A DNA stretch of 64,000 nt from Oceanospirillaceae bacterium (GCA_024640955.1 JAHEDZ010000003.1:43866-107865), one strand, 5' to 3'; numbered from the stretch's first letter, positions 9,744 through 20,976 are shown. Notes: a model not told the origin generated them from the letters alone. A program made the numbers and translations.

Positions 9744-11018
9744 ATGCGTGGAGATAACCCCAATCCCCGTCATGTAAGTCGTATGACACGTGACACTCTG
9801 GCTTTAGTTCTAGCAGGCGGGCGCGGTTCGCGCCTGCACGAACTAACAGACTGGCGCGCTAAACCAGCGCTCTACTTCGGCGGTAAGTACCGAATTATCG
9901 ACTTTCCGCTTTCCAACTGTATCAATTCCGGTATTCGCCGAATTGGAGTTCTCACGCAGTACAAGGCGCATTCTCTGATACGCCACCTGGGTCGTGGCTG
10001 GGGCTTCTTTAAGAATGAGCTGGGTGAGTTTGTCGATGTGTTACCGGCTTCTCAGCGCCACTCCGATGCCTGGTATCAAGGTACAGCTGATGCGATCTAC
10101 CAGAACCTCGATATCATTCGCGCTCAACGCCCCAAGTATGTTTTGGTGCTCTCGGGTGACCATGTCTACAAGATGGACTACGGCCTGATGCTGGCGGAGC
10201 ATGTCGCCTCAGGTGCTGAGATGACTGTGTCCTGTTTGGAGGTTCCAGTAGAGGAGGCGGCAGGTGCTTTCGGCGTGATGAAAGTTGATGAGACTAATCG
10301 TGTGATCGGTTTTGAAGAGAAGCCGGCCAATCCATCAATCATCCCCGGCTCCGATAACCTGACGCTCGCTTCGATGGGCAACTATGTCTTTAACACCGAC
10401 TTTTTATTTGAGGTGTTGAGGGCTGATGCTAAAACGGAAGGATCGAGTCGCGACTTTGGTAATGACATCATCCCAAGCATTATAGAGTCTCACAATGTTC
10501 ATGCTTTTCCATTCCGTGATGAGCAGACGAGTGAGCGCGCTTACTGGCGCGACGTGGGTACGCTCGATTCATTCTGGACAGCCAATATGGAGCTTATTCA
10601 GACAGTTCCGCCGTTGAATATGTACGATGAGGATTGGCCTCTCTGGACCTACCAGGAGCAGCTGCCACCGGCTAAGTTCGTATTCGACGAGGAGTCTCGC
10701 TGTGGTTTCGCCACTGAGTCGATGGTTTCAGGTGGCTGTATCATCTCCGGCGCTAAAGTGCGCCACTCAGTACTATTCAGCAATGTTTTGATAGAAGAGC
10801 ACTCCGAGGTAAATCACTCAGTGATACTGCCTGACGTGCATATTGGTCGAAATGTGACGTTGAACAAGGTGATTGTCGACCGCAAGGTTGTGCTTGAGGA
10901 TGGCTTTGAAGCAGGTCTGAATCATGATCAGGATCGTGAGCGTGGCTTTAGAGTGACAGCGCAGGGTATTGTCTTGATTACACGCGGTATGCTGGGACAG
11001 GAGGAGGGCTCTGCATAA
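9744..11018 (+). CDS. glgC: Glucose-1-phosphate adenylyltransferase GlgC
   Basis: A 424-residue ADP-glucose pyrophosphorylase that makes ADP-glucose from ATP and glucose-1-phosphate, usually the allosterically controlled step of glycogen synthesis. The nucleotide motif [20 protein letters not shown] is followed by [15 protein letters not shown] and substrate-site segments GTADAIYQN and FEEKP. The C-terminal third shows the left-handed beta-helix hexapeptide pattern. Length matches the family. The start at 9744 lies 45 bp after glgP; pgm follows 13 bp downstream. Confidence 0.97.
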   Translation: MRGDNPNPRHVSRMTRDTLALVLAGGRGSRLHELTDWRAKPALYFGGKYRIIDFPLSNCINSGIRRIGVLTQYKAHSLIRHLGRGWGFFKNELGEFVDVLPASQRHSDAWYQGTADAIYQNLDIIRAQRPKYVLVLSGDHVYKMDYGLMLAEHVASGAEMTVSCLEVPVEEAAGAFGVMKVDETNRVIGFEEKPANPSIIPGSDNLTLASMGNYVFNTDFLFEVLRADAKTEGSSRDFGNDIIPSIIESHNVHAFPFRDEQTSERAYWRDVGTLDSFWTANMELIQTVPPLNMYDEDWPLWTYQEQLPPAKFVFDEESRCGFATESMVSGGCIISGAKVRHSVLFSNVLIEEHSEVNHSVILPDVHIGRNVTLNKVIVDRKVVLEDGFEAGLNHDQDRERGFRVTAQGIVLITRGMLGQEEGSA

Positions 11019-11031
11019 CGGGCCCAATTGA

Positions 11032-12651
<1,620 letters not shown>

Positions 12652-12661
12652 GGGCTGCTCA

Positions 12662-14242
12662 TTGAATATATTGATGATCGCCGCCGAGAATGACGCTCTG
12701 GCGGGCGCAAAAGTGGGTGGTATTGCTGATGTGGTAAGAGATATTGCCCCAGCATTGGCACAACGCTCACACCAGGTTCAGGTACTGTTGCCCGGTTACC
12801 AAAGCTTATCAGAGCAGTCCGGTAGCCAACGGCGCGACCGCTTTCAGGTGAATTTTTGGGGACGAGTCGAGACGGTCGATCTCTACTCTGTTCCTGGGCG
12901 CAATCCGGTGGATGGCGTGCAGCAGTGGGTTTTAGAACACCCACTGTTTGCGGCAGCGGGTAAGGGGCGTATCTACTGCGATGATCCCCCCGATCGTCCA
13001 TTTGCCACCGATGCCTCCAAGTTCGGACTGTTCTGCGTAGCGGCCGCTGAGGCGGTAAGGCGCGGGCTGTTTGGGCACCTAGATGTACTGCACCTGCACG
13101 ACTGGCATGCTTCTATCGTAGCGCTGTTACGGGCCTATCATGCAGAATACTCAGTACTTCAGCAGATCCATACAGTGTTTAGTATTCACAACCTTGCGCT
13201 GCAAGGTATTCGCCCCTTTGATGGCGATATTTCCGCGGTGCACGCTTGGTTCCCCGGTTTAGAGCTCGAATATGAGCGCGTATCTGACCCTCGCTATGAC
13301 GACTGTATCAACCTGATGCGTACAGGGATTAACCTCAGCGACAAGGTGCATGCAGTATCACCCACCTATGTCGACGAAATTACCCGTCCGAGCCGTCCCG
13401 AACAGGGCTTCTTTGGCGGTGAGGGTTTGGACCCGGATCTCCTCACTGCACAGCAGCAGGGACGCTTGGTTGGCATTCTCAACGGCGCCGAGTATGAATC
13501 GACTGTGCAGCCAAAGATGGACTCAGAGCTGGAGCGTCTGCTGCTAGCCGCTGAGAGCGAAGTGATTAACTGGATGTCCAAAGAGAGCCACTGCTACTCG
13601 GGCCACAGTATCGCCCTCGGCCGTATTCAGCAGTGGCTGAGAACGCTCGATCAAGAGAGTGGCGACAAGCAGATGTTGCTAACATCTGTGGGGCGCCTGA
13701 CCGATCAGAAGGCACTGCTGCTGCGACAAGCAATGCTTAACGGGAAATCTGCGCTCGATAATCTGCTGCTACAGTTAGAGGGGCGGGGCAGGTTGATTCT
13801 GCTTGGCTCAGGTGATCCGCTTCTTGAACAGTTCTTGCTTGAGGTTGCCGGTCGTCACGCTAACTTTATCTTCTTGCGCGGTTTCTCAATTGACCTCTCA
13901 GAACTGTTCTATCGTGCGGGTGATCTGTTCCTGATGCCGAGCTCGTTTGAACCCTGCGGTATCAGCCAGATGCTGGCAATGCGTGCTGGGCAGCCCTGTC
14001 TTGTTCATTCCGTCGGGGGATTAGCTGACACCGTTGAGGATGGCGTAAACGGCTTTAGCTTCAGCGGTGCAAGTTTGAATGAACAGTGCCAGGGCATGCT
14101 GGATACCTGCGAGCGTGCGATCAGCGAATTTGCCCGCACCGCTCACTGGAATGAGCTCTGTGCACAGGCAGCTGCCCAGCGTTTTCTTTGGTCTGACTCT
14201 GCGTTAGCCTACGAGCAACAACTCTACACAGCAGGAGATTAG
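12662..14242 (+). CDS. glgA: Glycogen synthase GlgA
   Basis: A 526-residue GT5 ADP-glucose-dependent glycogen synthase. The N-terminal ADP-binding motif is KVGGIADVVRD, a histidine-rich HLHDWHAS loop follows, and the C-terminal lobe holds MPSSFEPCGISQMLAM with the catalytic glutamate. The start codon appears to be TTG at 12662 preceded by AGGGG; the in-frame ATG four codons later would remove part of the first beta strand. It is somewhat longer than E. coli GlgA (477 aa). It is 10 bp after pgm and 2 bp before gloA. Confidence 0.95.
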   Translation: MNILMIAAENDALAGAKVGGIADVVRDIAPALAQRSHQVQVLLPGYQSLSEQSGSQRRDRFQVNFWGRVETVDLYSVPGRNPVDGVQQWVLEHPLFAAAGKGRIYCDDPPDRPFATDASKFGLFCVAAAEAVRRGLFGHLDVLHLHDWHASIVALLRAYHAEYSVLQQIHTVFSIHNLALQGIRPFDGDISAVHAWFPGLELEYERVSDPRYDDCINLMRTGINLSDKVHAVSPTYVDEITRPSRPEQGFFGGEGLDPDLLTAQQQGRLVGILNGAEYESTVQPKMDSELERLLLAAESEVINWMSKESHCYSGHSIALGRIQQWLRTLDQESGDKQMLLTSVGRLTDQKALLLRQAMLNGKSALDNLLLQLEGRGRLILLGSGDPLLEQFLLEVAGRHANFIFLRGFSIDLSELFYRAGDLFLMPSSFEPCGISQMLAMRAGQPCLVHSVGGLADTVEDGVNGFSFSGASLNEQCQGMLDTCERAISEFARTAHWNELCAQAAAQRFLWSDSALAYEQQLYTAGD

Positions 14243-14244
14243 TC

Positions 14245-14685
14245 ATGCGTTACCTTCATACTATGGTTCGAGTTTCCGATCTGGATGCATCACTGGAGTT
14301 CTACACCCAAGGTTTGGGCTTAGTTGAAGTGCGTCGCAAAGAGAGTGAGAAAGGGCGTTTTACGCTGGTCTTTCTGGCTGCTCCCGAGGACGCTGAGCAG
14401 GGGGCTGCAAAGGCGGCACCGTTAATGGAGCTGACCTACAACTGGGATCCTGAGGAGTATAGCGGCGGCAGGAATTTTGGTCATTTGGCCTATGAGGTTG
14501 ATGATATCTATGGGATCTGTCAGCACTTAAGCGATATGGGGGTGGTCATCAACCGCCCACCCCGTGATGGTCATATGGCCTTCGTGCGCTCACCCGATGG
14601 TATCTCGTTTGAGTTACTTCAGAAGGGGGAGGCTCTGTCACCTTCAGAGCCTTGGCTCACAATGGAGAACAGCGGCAGCTGGTGA
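14245..14685 (+). CDS. gloA: Lactoylglutathione lyase (glyoxalase I)
   Basis: A 146-residue VOC-fold metalloenzyme that converts the methylglyoxal-glutathione hemithioacetal to S-lactoylglutathione. Two beta-alpha-beta-beta-beta modules are visible: LHTMVRVSDLDASLEFYTQGLGL and GHLAYEVDDIYG, with metal-ligand candidates His5, Glu in LMELTYNW, the His of the second module, and Glu in SFELLQKG. It is the last gene of the glycogen operon, starting 2 bp after glgA with AGGAG upstream. Methylglyoxal arises from excess sugar phosphate, so co-expression with glycogen genes is sensible; that link is inference. Confidence 0.92.
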   Translation: MRYLHTMVRVSDLDASLEFYTQGLGLVEVRRKESEKGRFTLVFLAAPEDAEQGAAKAAPLMELTYNWDPEEYSGGRNFGHLAYEVDDIYGICQHLSDMGVVINRPPRDGHMAFVRSPDGISFELLQKGEALSPSEPWLTMENSGSW

Positions 14686-14940
14686 TCAGCAGTGATTGCG
14701 CAGCGCTGCTAGGAAGCAGTTCAACTCTTCGCGGCTAGTAAAGCCCGCTGCCATGGCGAGCTCGCGCCCACGCTGCTCGTCAAACCGTCTTGCCTGGCTC
14801 GCTGAGCGACAGCCTGCATCGTAGGCCGTTAATAGTCGTTCAACACGATCGGTTGTCGGCTGTTCACTATTTAGGTTGCTCTTTAGGTTTCTCGTACGTG
14901 TTAAACGGGTCGTGCGGCGTTCCAGCATCCAATGCTCCAA
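14686..14940 (-). CDS. Hypothetical protein, 84 aa
   Basis: A small basic protein, convergent with and directly abutting gloA (no gap). The first 30 residues are rich in Arg, Thr and Asn; the rest is helical (VERLLTAYDAGCRSASQARRFDEQ). No family recognised. Coding appearance is reasonable but unsupported by any motif. Confidence 0.55.
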   Translation of the reverse strand: MEHWMLERRTTRLTRTRNLKSNLNSEQPTTDRVERLLTAYDAGCRSASQARRFDEQRGRELAMAAGFTSREELNCFLAALRNHC

Positions 14941-15064
14941 ATCTAACTATTTCACTCCAGTAGATTAATGTAGACCATCGTCCGCTGTTTGCCTGCTTGG
15001 CACTAAAAAATTTAGAAAATTTCTTAATGACGGTGGATCGAGACGCCTTTCCAGCTTTATCGCG

Positions 15065-15649
15065 TTAGGAGAGCCGTTCGGCGAGATCCAGAGCATCATC
15101 GAGGCGATCCTGCCCCCAGAAGGGCTCACCGTTGACGATATAGAAAGGTAATCCAAATACACCTGCTGCAATCGCAGCACGGGTCTCGCTCTCGAGCTGA
15201 TCATCGAGCTGTTCTGAAGCTTCGAGCAGATAGGGATCCAACTTTTGCTCTTTTAGAATTGTAACGAGAGTTTCAGAGTCGCTGATGTCCCGCTCCTCAA
15301 CCCATACAGCGGTTAGTAGCGCGCGTAGCACCTGAGCGATCTGATCGGTGTTATCGCGCACAGCCAAGAGTAGTTTTGTTGCAGGTTTGGGATCGACGGG
15401 AAAGTGCTTTGGTGTAAAGTTAATGGTGGCCTGGCGTTTAGCAGCAATGCGATGGAGCTCAGCCATTCGATAGTCCAGCCGCTGCTTGGAGCGCTGGCCC
15501 AAAGGGATACCCCCGGTCTCAGCAAAGAGTAGCGCTAGGTCTACCGGGTGATAGCGGATGTGCCCGGGCGCCTGACGTTCAAGGTCATCGCCGGCAAGAA
15601 AGGTGAACGGAGAGATGGGTGAGAAGTAGTAGTCTATGTTGGCAGGCAT
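15065..15649 (-). CDS. 2-hydroxychromene-2-carboxylate isomerase family protein
   Basis: A 194-residue DsbA-fold protein of the NahD/kappa-class GST family. It begins with IDYYFSPISPFTFLAGDDLE, in which a serine-containing SPISPF segment replaces the CxxC of thiol oxidoreductases, and ends with GVFGLPFYIVNGEPFWGQDRL, the hallmark cis-proline and F-WGQDR motif. Family members isomerise 2-hydroxychromene-2-carboxylate in naphthalene degradation or act as glutathione transferases. No aromatic pathway genes are nearby, so the substrate is unknown and a glutathione-linked role is equally likely. Start is ATG at 15649. Confidence 0.85.
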   Translation of the reverse strand: MPANIDYYFSPISPFTFLAGDDLERQAPGHIRYHPVDLALLFAETGGIPLGQRSKQRLDYRMAELHRIAAKRQATINFTPKHFPVDPKPATKLLLAVRDNTDQIAQVLRALLTAVWVEERDISDSETLVTILKEQKLDPYLLEASEQLDDQLESETRAAIAAGVFGLPFYIVNGEPFWGQDRLDDALDLAERLS

Positions 15650-15682
15650 TGGATGCTCTCCTGTTTTTTAGTATTCCGCTGA

Positions 15683-16054
15683 CTAACCCAGAACGCTTTC
15701 GACCGTGTCACAGACCTCTTGCAGGCTACAGGGTTTGCCTAAGAAGGCGGCAGCTCCGAGCGCAGCGGCTCGTTTCTTCTCCAAATCTGTGTCGTAGGCT
15801 GACAGAAACACGATCGGAATCTCCTTAGTTGAGGGTACTCGGCGCAGCATTTCAGCCGCCTCAATCCCGCTCATGCCTGGCATATTAATATCGAGCATGA
15901 TTAGGTCTGGAAGATGCTTCATCGCCAAGTTTATTCCGGTGTCAGGGTCTAACGCTAGCATCACTTCGTAGCGGTTACTGAGTGACTCTTTTAGGCTACT
16001 CAGGGTGAAGGTGTCGTCATCCACACAGAGAATCATTTTATCCGCTGGGCTCAT
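15683..16054 (-). CDS. Stand-alone response-regulator receiver protein
   Basis: A 123-residue CheY-like single receiver domain. It shows the acidic pocket VDDD, the phospho-acceptor Asp in LIMLDINMPGMSG, the conserved Ser in FLSAY and the Lys in FLGKP. It has no output domain. It is a clear paralog of the receiver at 39891-40271, sharing CxDDDxFTLxxLKxSLS and LGAAAFLxKP, so the two probably act in the same or parallel relays. There is no adjacent kinase; upstream on the other strand is gnd. Confidence 0.9.
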   Translation of the reverse strand: MSPADKMILCVDDDTFTLSSLKESLSNRYEVMLALDPDTGINLAMKHLPDLIMLDINMPGMSGIEAAEMLRRVPSTKEIPIVFLSAYDTDLEKKRAAALGAAAFLGKPCSLQEVCDTVESVLG

Positions 16055-16199
16055 ACTGCTTCCAATAAACTCGGGCGTTGTGTCAGCAGTCTAGTGCACC
16101 TTTCGTTCCAGAGCACGATTTTCTGCGAAGTTTGCAGCCTTTGAATCAGTAGAACGTTATAATTCGCCCCAAAAATCGGATTATACGAGGAGCAGTGGA

Positions 16200-17720
16200 A
16201 TGTCAGAGGGACAAAGCTTGGCGAATGTAGGCTTTATCGGGATGGGGGTTATGGGTAAAAACCTAGCGCTCAACTTAGCCGATAACGGTTATTCGCTTGC
16301 CGCCTTTGATCTGGATATTGGGAAAGTAGAGGCAGCGATTGAGCAGGATCGTGCAGAAGCGCCAAACTCTGAACCGCGTATACGTGGCTGCTCTTCGTAC
16401 ACAGAACTTCTTGCTAACACTGCGACACCCCGAATCATCTTTGTTTCTGTTCCCGCTGGCGATCCTGTTGATCATGTGTGCAGCAAACTGATTGATGCCG
16501 GCATTGGCGCTGACGATATCGTGGTCGATACAGGTAACTCACTCTGGACCGACACGCGCGATCGCGAAGCCAAGTATTCGGGTAGCTTTATCTTCTTCTC
16601 AACAGCGGTGTCCGGGGGTGAGGAGGGTGCGCGCTTCGGCCCCGCTCTGATGCCATCGGGCGACCCCTACGCTTGGACACGTATGCGTCCTATACTGGAA
16701 GCGATCTCTGCGAAGGTTGATGCTGAAACCGGCCTACCAATAGAGCGGCGTGAGCCGGGTAATCCGATAACAGAGGGCGAGCCCTGTGCTGCATACATCG
16801 GCGACTCAGGTTCTGGCCACTATGTGAAAATGGTCCATAACGGTATCGAATATGCAGATATGCAGTTGATCTGCGAGGTGTATCACCTGATGCGTCACGC
16901 AATGTCGATGACCCCCGCTGAGATTGCTGAGGTCTTCAGAGCCTGGAATAAGGGCCCGTTACACTCCTATCTGATTGAGATCAGTGCAGAGGTGCTCGAC
17001 CACGTAGATCAGGAGACCGGCAAACCGTTAGTTGACATCATTCTCGATAAGGCGGGTCAAAAAGGTACCGGGCTCTGGACAGCTGTTAGCAGCCTGCAGG
17101 TTGGCGCACCAGCACCCACTATTACCAATGCAGTCTTTGCTCGTGCTCTATCAACGCTCAAAGATGTTCGCGTAGCGGCCTCTAAATTGCTGCCCGGACC
17201 GGCCAGTAACGGTATTACCACCAGTCGCGAAGAGATGGTGGATCAGCTCCACGATGCGCTCTACTGCGCTAAAATCTGCGCCTACGCTCAGGGTTTCCAG
17301 TTGATGCAGATCGCTGCCAAAGAGCACGGTTGGGATCTTAACTTCTCGTCGATTGCCAAGATCTGGCGTGCCGGATGTATTATTCGGGCGGTGTTCTTGC
17401 AACCGATCGCTGATGCATTTGAGCGCAACCCCGAGCTGCACAGCCTGCTGATGGATCCGTTCTTTGCCGAGCAGGTGGGGCTCTACCAGTCCAACTGGCG
17501 CTCCGTTGTAGCACAGGCGGTACTAGCCGGTATTCCAGCTGGTGCCATCAGTTCAGCACTGGCTTACTACGACTCTTACCGGACTGAGGTGTTGCCGGCC
17601 AACCTGCTACAGGGCCAGCGCGACTTCTTTGGCGCTCACACCTTTGAACGGGTTGATCGTCAGGATGGTAAGTATCACGTGAAGTGGGCCGATCCAGAAC
17701 GTCCGCTGGTTAAGGCGTAA
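16200..17720 (+). CDS. gnd: 6-phosphogluconate dehydrogenase, decarboxylating
   Basis: A 506-residue dehydrogenase of the oxidative pentose phosphate pathway, converting 6-phosphogluconate to ribulose-5-phosphate with release of CO2 and a reduced cofactor. The Rossmann motif GFIGMGVMGKNLALNLADNG is at residues 10-29. The substrate-site motifs SGGEEGARFGP and GHYVKMVHNGIEYADMQ are present. The all-helical C-terminal domain includes DKAGQKGTGLWT and ends with AHTFERVD. The length is that of the roughly 470-510-aa enzymes. ATG start with GAGG upstream. It is monocistronic; the 3' end overlaps the convergent unknown gene by 11 bp. Confidence 0.96.
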   Translation: MSEGQSLANVGFIGMGVMGKNLALNLADNGYSLAAFDLDIGKVEAAIEQDRAEAPNSEPRIRGCSSYTELLANTATPRIIFVSVPAGDPVDHVCSKLIDAGIGADDIVVDTGNSLWTDTRDREAKYSGSFIFFSTAVSGGEEGARFGPALMPSGDPYAWTRMRPILEAISAKVDAETGLPIERREPGNPITEGEPCAAYIGDSGSGHYVKMVHNGIEYADMQLICEVYHLMRHAMSMTPAEIAEVFRAWNKGPLHSYLIEISAEVLDHVDQETGKPLVDIILDKAGQKGTGLWTAVSSLQVGAPAPTITNAVFARALSTLKDVRVAASKLLPGPASNGITTSREEMVDQLHDALYCAKICAYAQGFQLMQIAAKEHGWDLNFSSIAKIWRAGCIIRAVFLQPIADAFERNPELHSLLMDPFFAEQVGLYQSNWRSVVAQAVLAGIPAGAISSALAYYDSYRTEVLPANLLQGQRDFFGAHTFERVDRQDGKYHVKWADPERPLVKA

Positions 17721-18294
17721 ATTCGGCGAAATGAGCTGAGAGCTCTCGGGCGATCAGCTCAGGTTTGCGTTGGCGCTCGCTGAACTGGCGAGCGAACAGC
17801 GCGCTCTGCTCGAACGTTTCTGGCGCCAGCAGGTTCTCAATCTCCTCAAGTTTGAAAAACTCCGGCATCCCCTCATCGCCGAGCAGGTGAGGGCAGGCGT
17901 ATACCTGGTACTGTCTCAACTTTTCCGCTAGTCCCCGCGAGTTGGGTACCAGAGTTGCTGCTAAACTCAACAGGTGCTGCGCTTCAGATTGATAGACTCT
18001 GTGCCAGCTCTCTCCACTACCTCCCACCGCTCTGAGACGCGCGCAGGCCGAAATCTCCTCGCTTAATGCCTCGGGCCAATCTGCGTGGTACTCGTTGAGC
18101 AGATTGATGATGCGATCGATGTGAGCGCAATTAGCGCTAATTACAAATTGATAGCTATGCATCCCCAATATACTGGCGCGCACGCTACCGATCTGTTCGA
18201 CCAGCGGTAACTGAATGTTGAGCGCCCGTTGCAGCGCTTTCATATCCAGCTGATCGTAGAGATGGGTATTGAGTCGCAGTAGTTGTTCGCTCAT
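17710..18294 (-). CDS. Unknown protein, third gene of the lapD-lapG operon
   Basis: A 194-residue soluble, mostly helical protein with no recognised family. I chose ATG at 18294 because it overlaps the lapG stop in an ATGA arrangement; a longer frame from 18324 would overlap lapG needlessly. Visible features are an N-terminal helical segment with many leucines (LLRLNTHLYDQLDMKALQRAL) and a central HLLSLAATLVPNSRGLAEKLRQY. Translational coupling to lapG suggests a role in, or regulated with, the LapD/LapG adhesion switch; that is inference from position only. Confidence 0.75.
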   Translation of the reverse strand: MSEQLLRLNTHLYDQLDMKALQRALNIQLPLVEQIGSVRASILGMHSYQFVISANCAHIDRIINLLNEYHADWPEALSEEISACARLRAVGGSGESWHRVYQSEAQHLLSLAATLVPNSRGLAEKLRQYQVYACPHLLGDEGMPEFFKLEEIENLLAPETFEQSALFARQFSERQRKPELIARELSAHFAEFTP

Positions 18295-18950
18295 TTGGCC
18301 AGCCGCTCCAGCAACGCAGACCACTGTCCGATACGGTCAGATCCACCGACAAATTGACCAGAGCCTCGCTCCTTCGCCAACCAGAGTCCCTGCACATTAA
18401 AACTGTAGACCGGTACCAAGTCTTTGCGTTGGGTTGCCGGTTTGATCTCGGGTATGAGGTTGTCCAGCACCAACGGCACGGTGCGCGGATCAGGTGCGTA
18501 GGTGAGGACCATATGCGCCTCATCCCAATTTAGCGCTTTAACATAGGTGATACGCATCTTGCCGTCATCGACGCCCAGCTCGCGAAGCGTGAAATATTTG
18601 GCGATGGAGTAGTCCTCACAATCACCGCCGAAGGTTGTGAGTTTCTCAAACGGCGTCGCCCAATAATCCTCGGCACCCCAATGCTCAAGATCTGAGTAAT
18701 AGGGGACCAAGTTAAAGAAGTTGTTCACCAGCTCAAGCTTTTCAAGTTCACTCAGGCTTTGGTTTTCGAGCACGATATTGCGCATTGCCTGAAGGCGTTT
18801 AACTGCTGAAGCACCCCATTTTGCCCCGACACGTTCAAGCAATTCGGGTGAAAACTCGATAAGGCCGTCCGCGCGCACTACCGGCGCAAGCAGTCCAAGC
18901 AGCGCGAAGCAGAAGAGAATCAGGCGCTTGTATAACCGATTCACTATCAA
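18291..18950 (-). CDS. lapG: LapG-type periplasmic transglutaminase-like cysteine protease
   Basis: A 219-residue protein with a hydrophobic N-terminal signal segment (about residues 9-27, ending in RADG). It carries the bacterial transglutaminase-like cysteine protease triad: Cys111 in FGGDCEDYS, His146 in WDEAHMVL and Asp163 in LVLDNL. In Pseudomonas, LapG cleaves the N-terminus of giant adhesins such as LapA unless sequestered by LapD at high c-di-GMP. The start is a TTG at 18950 overlapping the lapD stop (TTGA); a GTG two codons in is an alternative. No LapA-size adhesin lies in the window. Confidence 0.92.
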   Translation of the reverse strand: MIVNRLYKRLILFCFALLGLLAPVVRADGLIEFSPELLERVGAKWGASAVKRLQAMRNIVLENQSLSELEKLELVNNFFNLVPYYSDLEHWGAEDYWATPFEKLTTFGGDCEDYSIAKYFTLRELGVDDGKMRITYVKALNWDEAHMVLTYAPDPRTVPLVLDNLIPEIKPATQRKDLVPVYSFNVQGLWLAKERGSGQFVGGSDRIGQWSALLERLAK

Positions 18951-20869
18951 TCCTCTTTGCGGCTTGCACCGGCCAGGCCGATCTGGCGTAGCGTCTCGAG
19001 ATCCTCTGCAGACGCAACAGATTCAGCGTGGACTTTTATATCCAGAAGATGGCCAAGCTCCTGCAGCGCTTCAACCATCTGGCGTTTTTCCGTGGACTGC
19101 GCAATCTCCTCGGTGTAGTGGCGCGCGATACGGATATAGTCGAGCTTGTGTCCGCTGAGGCTGTCGATATTGAACTGCTGAGATTCAAAGCGTTTCAACA
19201 TCACACTGGAGCCAGCGCGGTGGGCGAACTCAATGAAGCTGAGAAAAGCGGGAATATCCTGAGATGCCGCGTATGCGCTAAGGCTAAATGCGATTGAGCT
19301 GGACTCAGTCTGATAAGTCTTCAACAATTCAAACAGCGTCTGGCGGAAGTGATTGGAGCGGATTGACTGCAGTGAGAGATTAACGGCGATTGGATGTTGG
19401 GTGGCGTCGACGCGGATACGGTCAATGACGCGGCGTACTACCTTGAGGTCGAACTCTTCTACACGGTGAGTACTCTCAGCTATCGAAACAAAGGTGCCGA
19501 CCGGGACGGCTTGGTTATTCTCGTCGCGAATATCAGCGAGCGCCTCCTCAATCAGCACCGTAGATTCCTTGCCAACATCAAGCGCATAGCTAAGGTTAGC
19601 GTAATTGATATTGAAGCTCTCTGAGTCAATTGCTCGAGCAACTAGACGGTTCCACTCTTCAACACTGCGAGCGGCTGCTACAGCCTCGCTCAGAGCATAT
19701 TTGTTCGGTCCAATAATGCGGGATTTCTCATAGGCCTCTGTGGCTGCTGCTAGCAAGCTGGTTGTAGTGCAGCGCGCATCATAGGCGACGCCCCCTATGT
19801 GACCAACTTCTGTAACATCAAAGGCTTCGCCTACGGTTCTGAACGCTTCACAGAGTTTTCCGCAAAGCGCCTCAGCATCTCCTGGAGTCGCTGCAGGCGA
19901 GATTAGAATGAACTCAGCCCCGATAATGCGGAACAGGTGTGCATCTCCATCGGCGTCCTTGCCCGCAACCTCTTTTATCGCCGTAGCAAAGGCTCTAATG
20001 TAGGCATCAACCTGAACACTTGAGTGACGGCTGGCATAGACCGCAAGGTTATCCATACGAATTATGAACAGATGACCCTCTTCACCCTGCATCAAGAGTT
20101 CTTTCATGCGGCTCTCAAAACGGGCCTTGTTTGGTAATCCTGTCAGCGGGTCCGTATGTAGACGATCACCCGCTTCGGATAGGCGCTGGTTGAGTGAGCC
20201 GACCACGCGCTCAATCTTGCCCGACATCAGGTTCATCGAGTTTGCCACGCTGCGCATCTCGGCTGTCCAGGGGAGTGGCTCAATCTTCTCGTACTTGCCC
20301 TCGCCGATACGCTCGGCCATCAGACGGATACGTTGCAGCGGTGCTAGCAGTGTGCGAATGACCAACGCCAAGAACGCCAACGAAATAAGGAAAAGCATTG
20401 CGGAGTAGCGCAGTGAATCGTTGAACTGTTTCCACAGTTTAAGGTATCCAAAGCCTGGGTGGATAGTCACCTCAACTCGGCCACCAATCATCCATCCTGA
20501 ATCGATATCCGAGAAGGCGCTGCCGGTCTTCATTGGCAGCCAATCGACAAACCAGCCAGGGACCTCGTCATATGTTTCGGGGTTACGCTTGCGCACCAGC
20601 TCTTGGCCGTCCATGTCAGTTAGGCGTATCTCCAGGAAGTAGCCGCGGTCGAAGATGGTGTTCACCATTGTCTCTAAAATCGGATCTCCAGTCTCAAGAA
20701 TATAGGGTGCCAATGAGAGTCCCAGAGAGGTGGCTGTGTCCTGAGCATGAACCTCTGATTCTACTTCAAGATAGCTCTTTATATTATTGATACTGCTATA
20801 GAAATTTATTGCAAATATCGCAAGAAAAATACCCGATATTAGCAGCATTAACTGTTTGGAGAGTGACAT
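18947..20869 (-). CDS. lapD: LapD-type inner-membrane c-di-GMP receptor (HAMP, degenerate GGDEF and EAL)
   Basis: A 640-residue membrane protein. TM1 is at about 7-27, a periplasmic domain spans roughly 28-150, TM2 about 153-175, followed by HAMP (LLAPLQRIRLMAERIGEG), a GGDEF-like domain and an EAL-like domain. Both catalytic domains are degenerate: the GGDEF position reads IGAEF and no EAL signature motif remains. This is the state expected of LapD, a receptor that binds c-di-GMP in its EAL domain and sequesters LapG outside. It is the first gene of the lapD-lapG-unknown operon, with GGGAG before its ATG. It is divergent from the 20977 gene. Confidence 0.92.
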   Translation of the reverse strand: MSLSKQLMLLISGIFLAIFAINFYSSINNIKSYLEVESEVHAQDTATSLGLSLAPYILETGDPILETMVNTIFDRGYFLEIRLTDMDGQELVRKRNPETYDEVPGWFVDWLPMKTGSAFSDIDSGWMIGGRVEVTIHPGFGYLKLWKQFNDSLRYSAMLFLISLAFLALVIRTLLAPLQRIRLMAERIGEGKYEKIEPLPWTAEMRSVANSMNLMSGKIERVVGSLNQRLSEAGDRLHTDPLTGLPNKARFESRMKELLMQGEEGHLFIIRMDNLAVYASRHSSVQVDAYIRAFATAIKEVAGKDADGDAHLFRIIGAEFILISPAATPGDAEALCGKLCEAFRTVGEAFDVTEVGHIGGVAYDARCTTTSLLAAATEAYEKSRIIGPNKYALSEAVAAARSVEEWNRLVARAIDSESFNINYANLSYALDVGKESTVLIEEALADIRDENNQAVPVGTFVSIAESTHRVEEFDLKVVRRVIDRIRVDATQHPIAVNLSLQSIRSNHFRQTLFELLKTYQTESSSIAFSLSAYAASQDIPAFLSFIEFAHRAGSSVMLKRFESQQFNIDSLSGHKLDYIRIARHYTEEIAQSTEKRQMVEALQELGHLLDIKVHAESVASAEDLETLRQIGLAGASRKED

Positions 20870-20976
20870 GTACAGGCTCCCAGGTGTCCTTAATTTGGCT
20901 TAAGCTAAGACTAGTCTAGTTGTCGACTTATGTCATGAAATCAAACGGATCGGGCAATGTTTTATATTGCTGATCA

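Noticed and set aside
17710-18324. Longer start (18324) for the third lap gene
   Set aside because: It would overlap lapG further. The ATGA junction at 18291-18294 is a typical coupled start.
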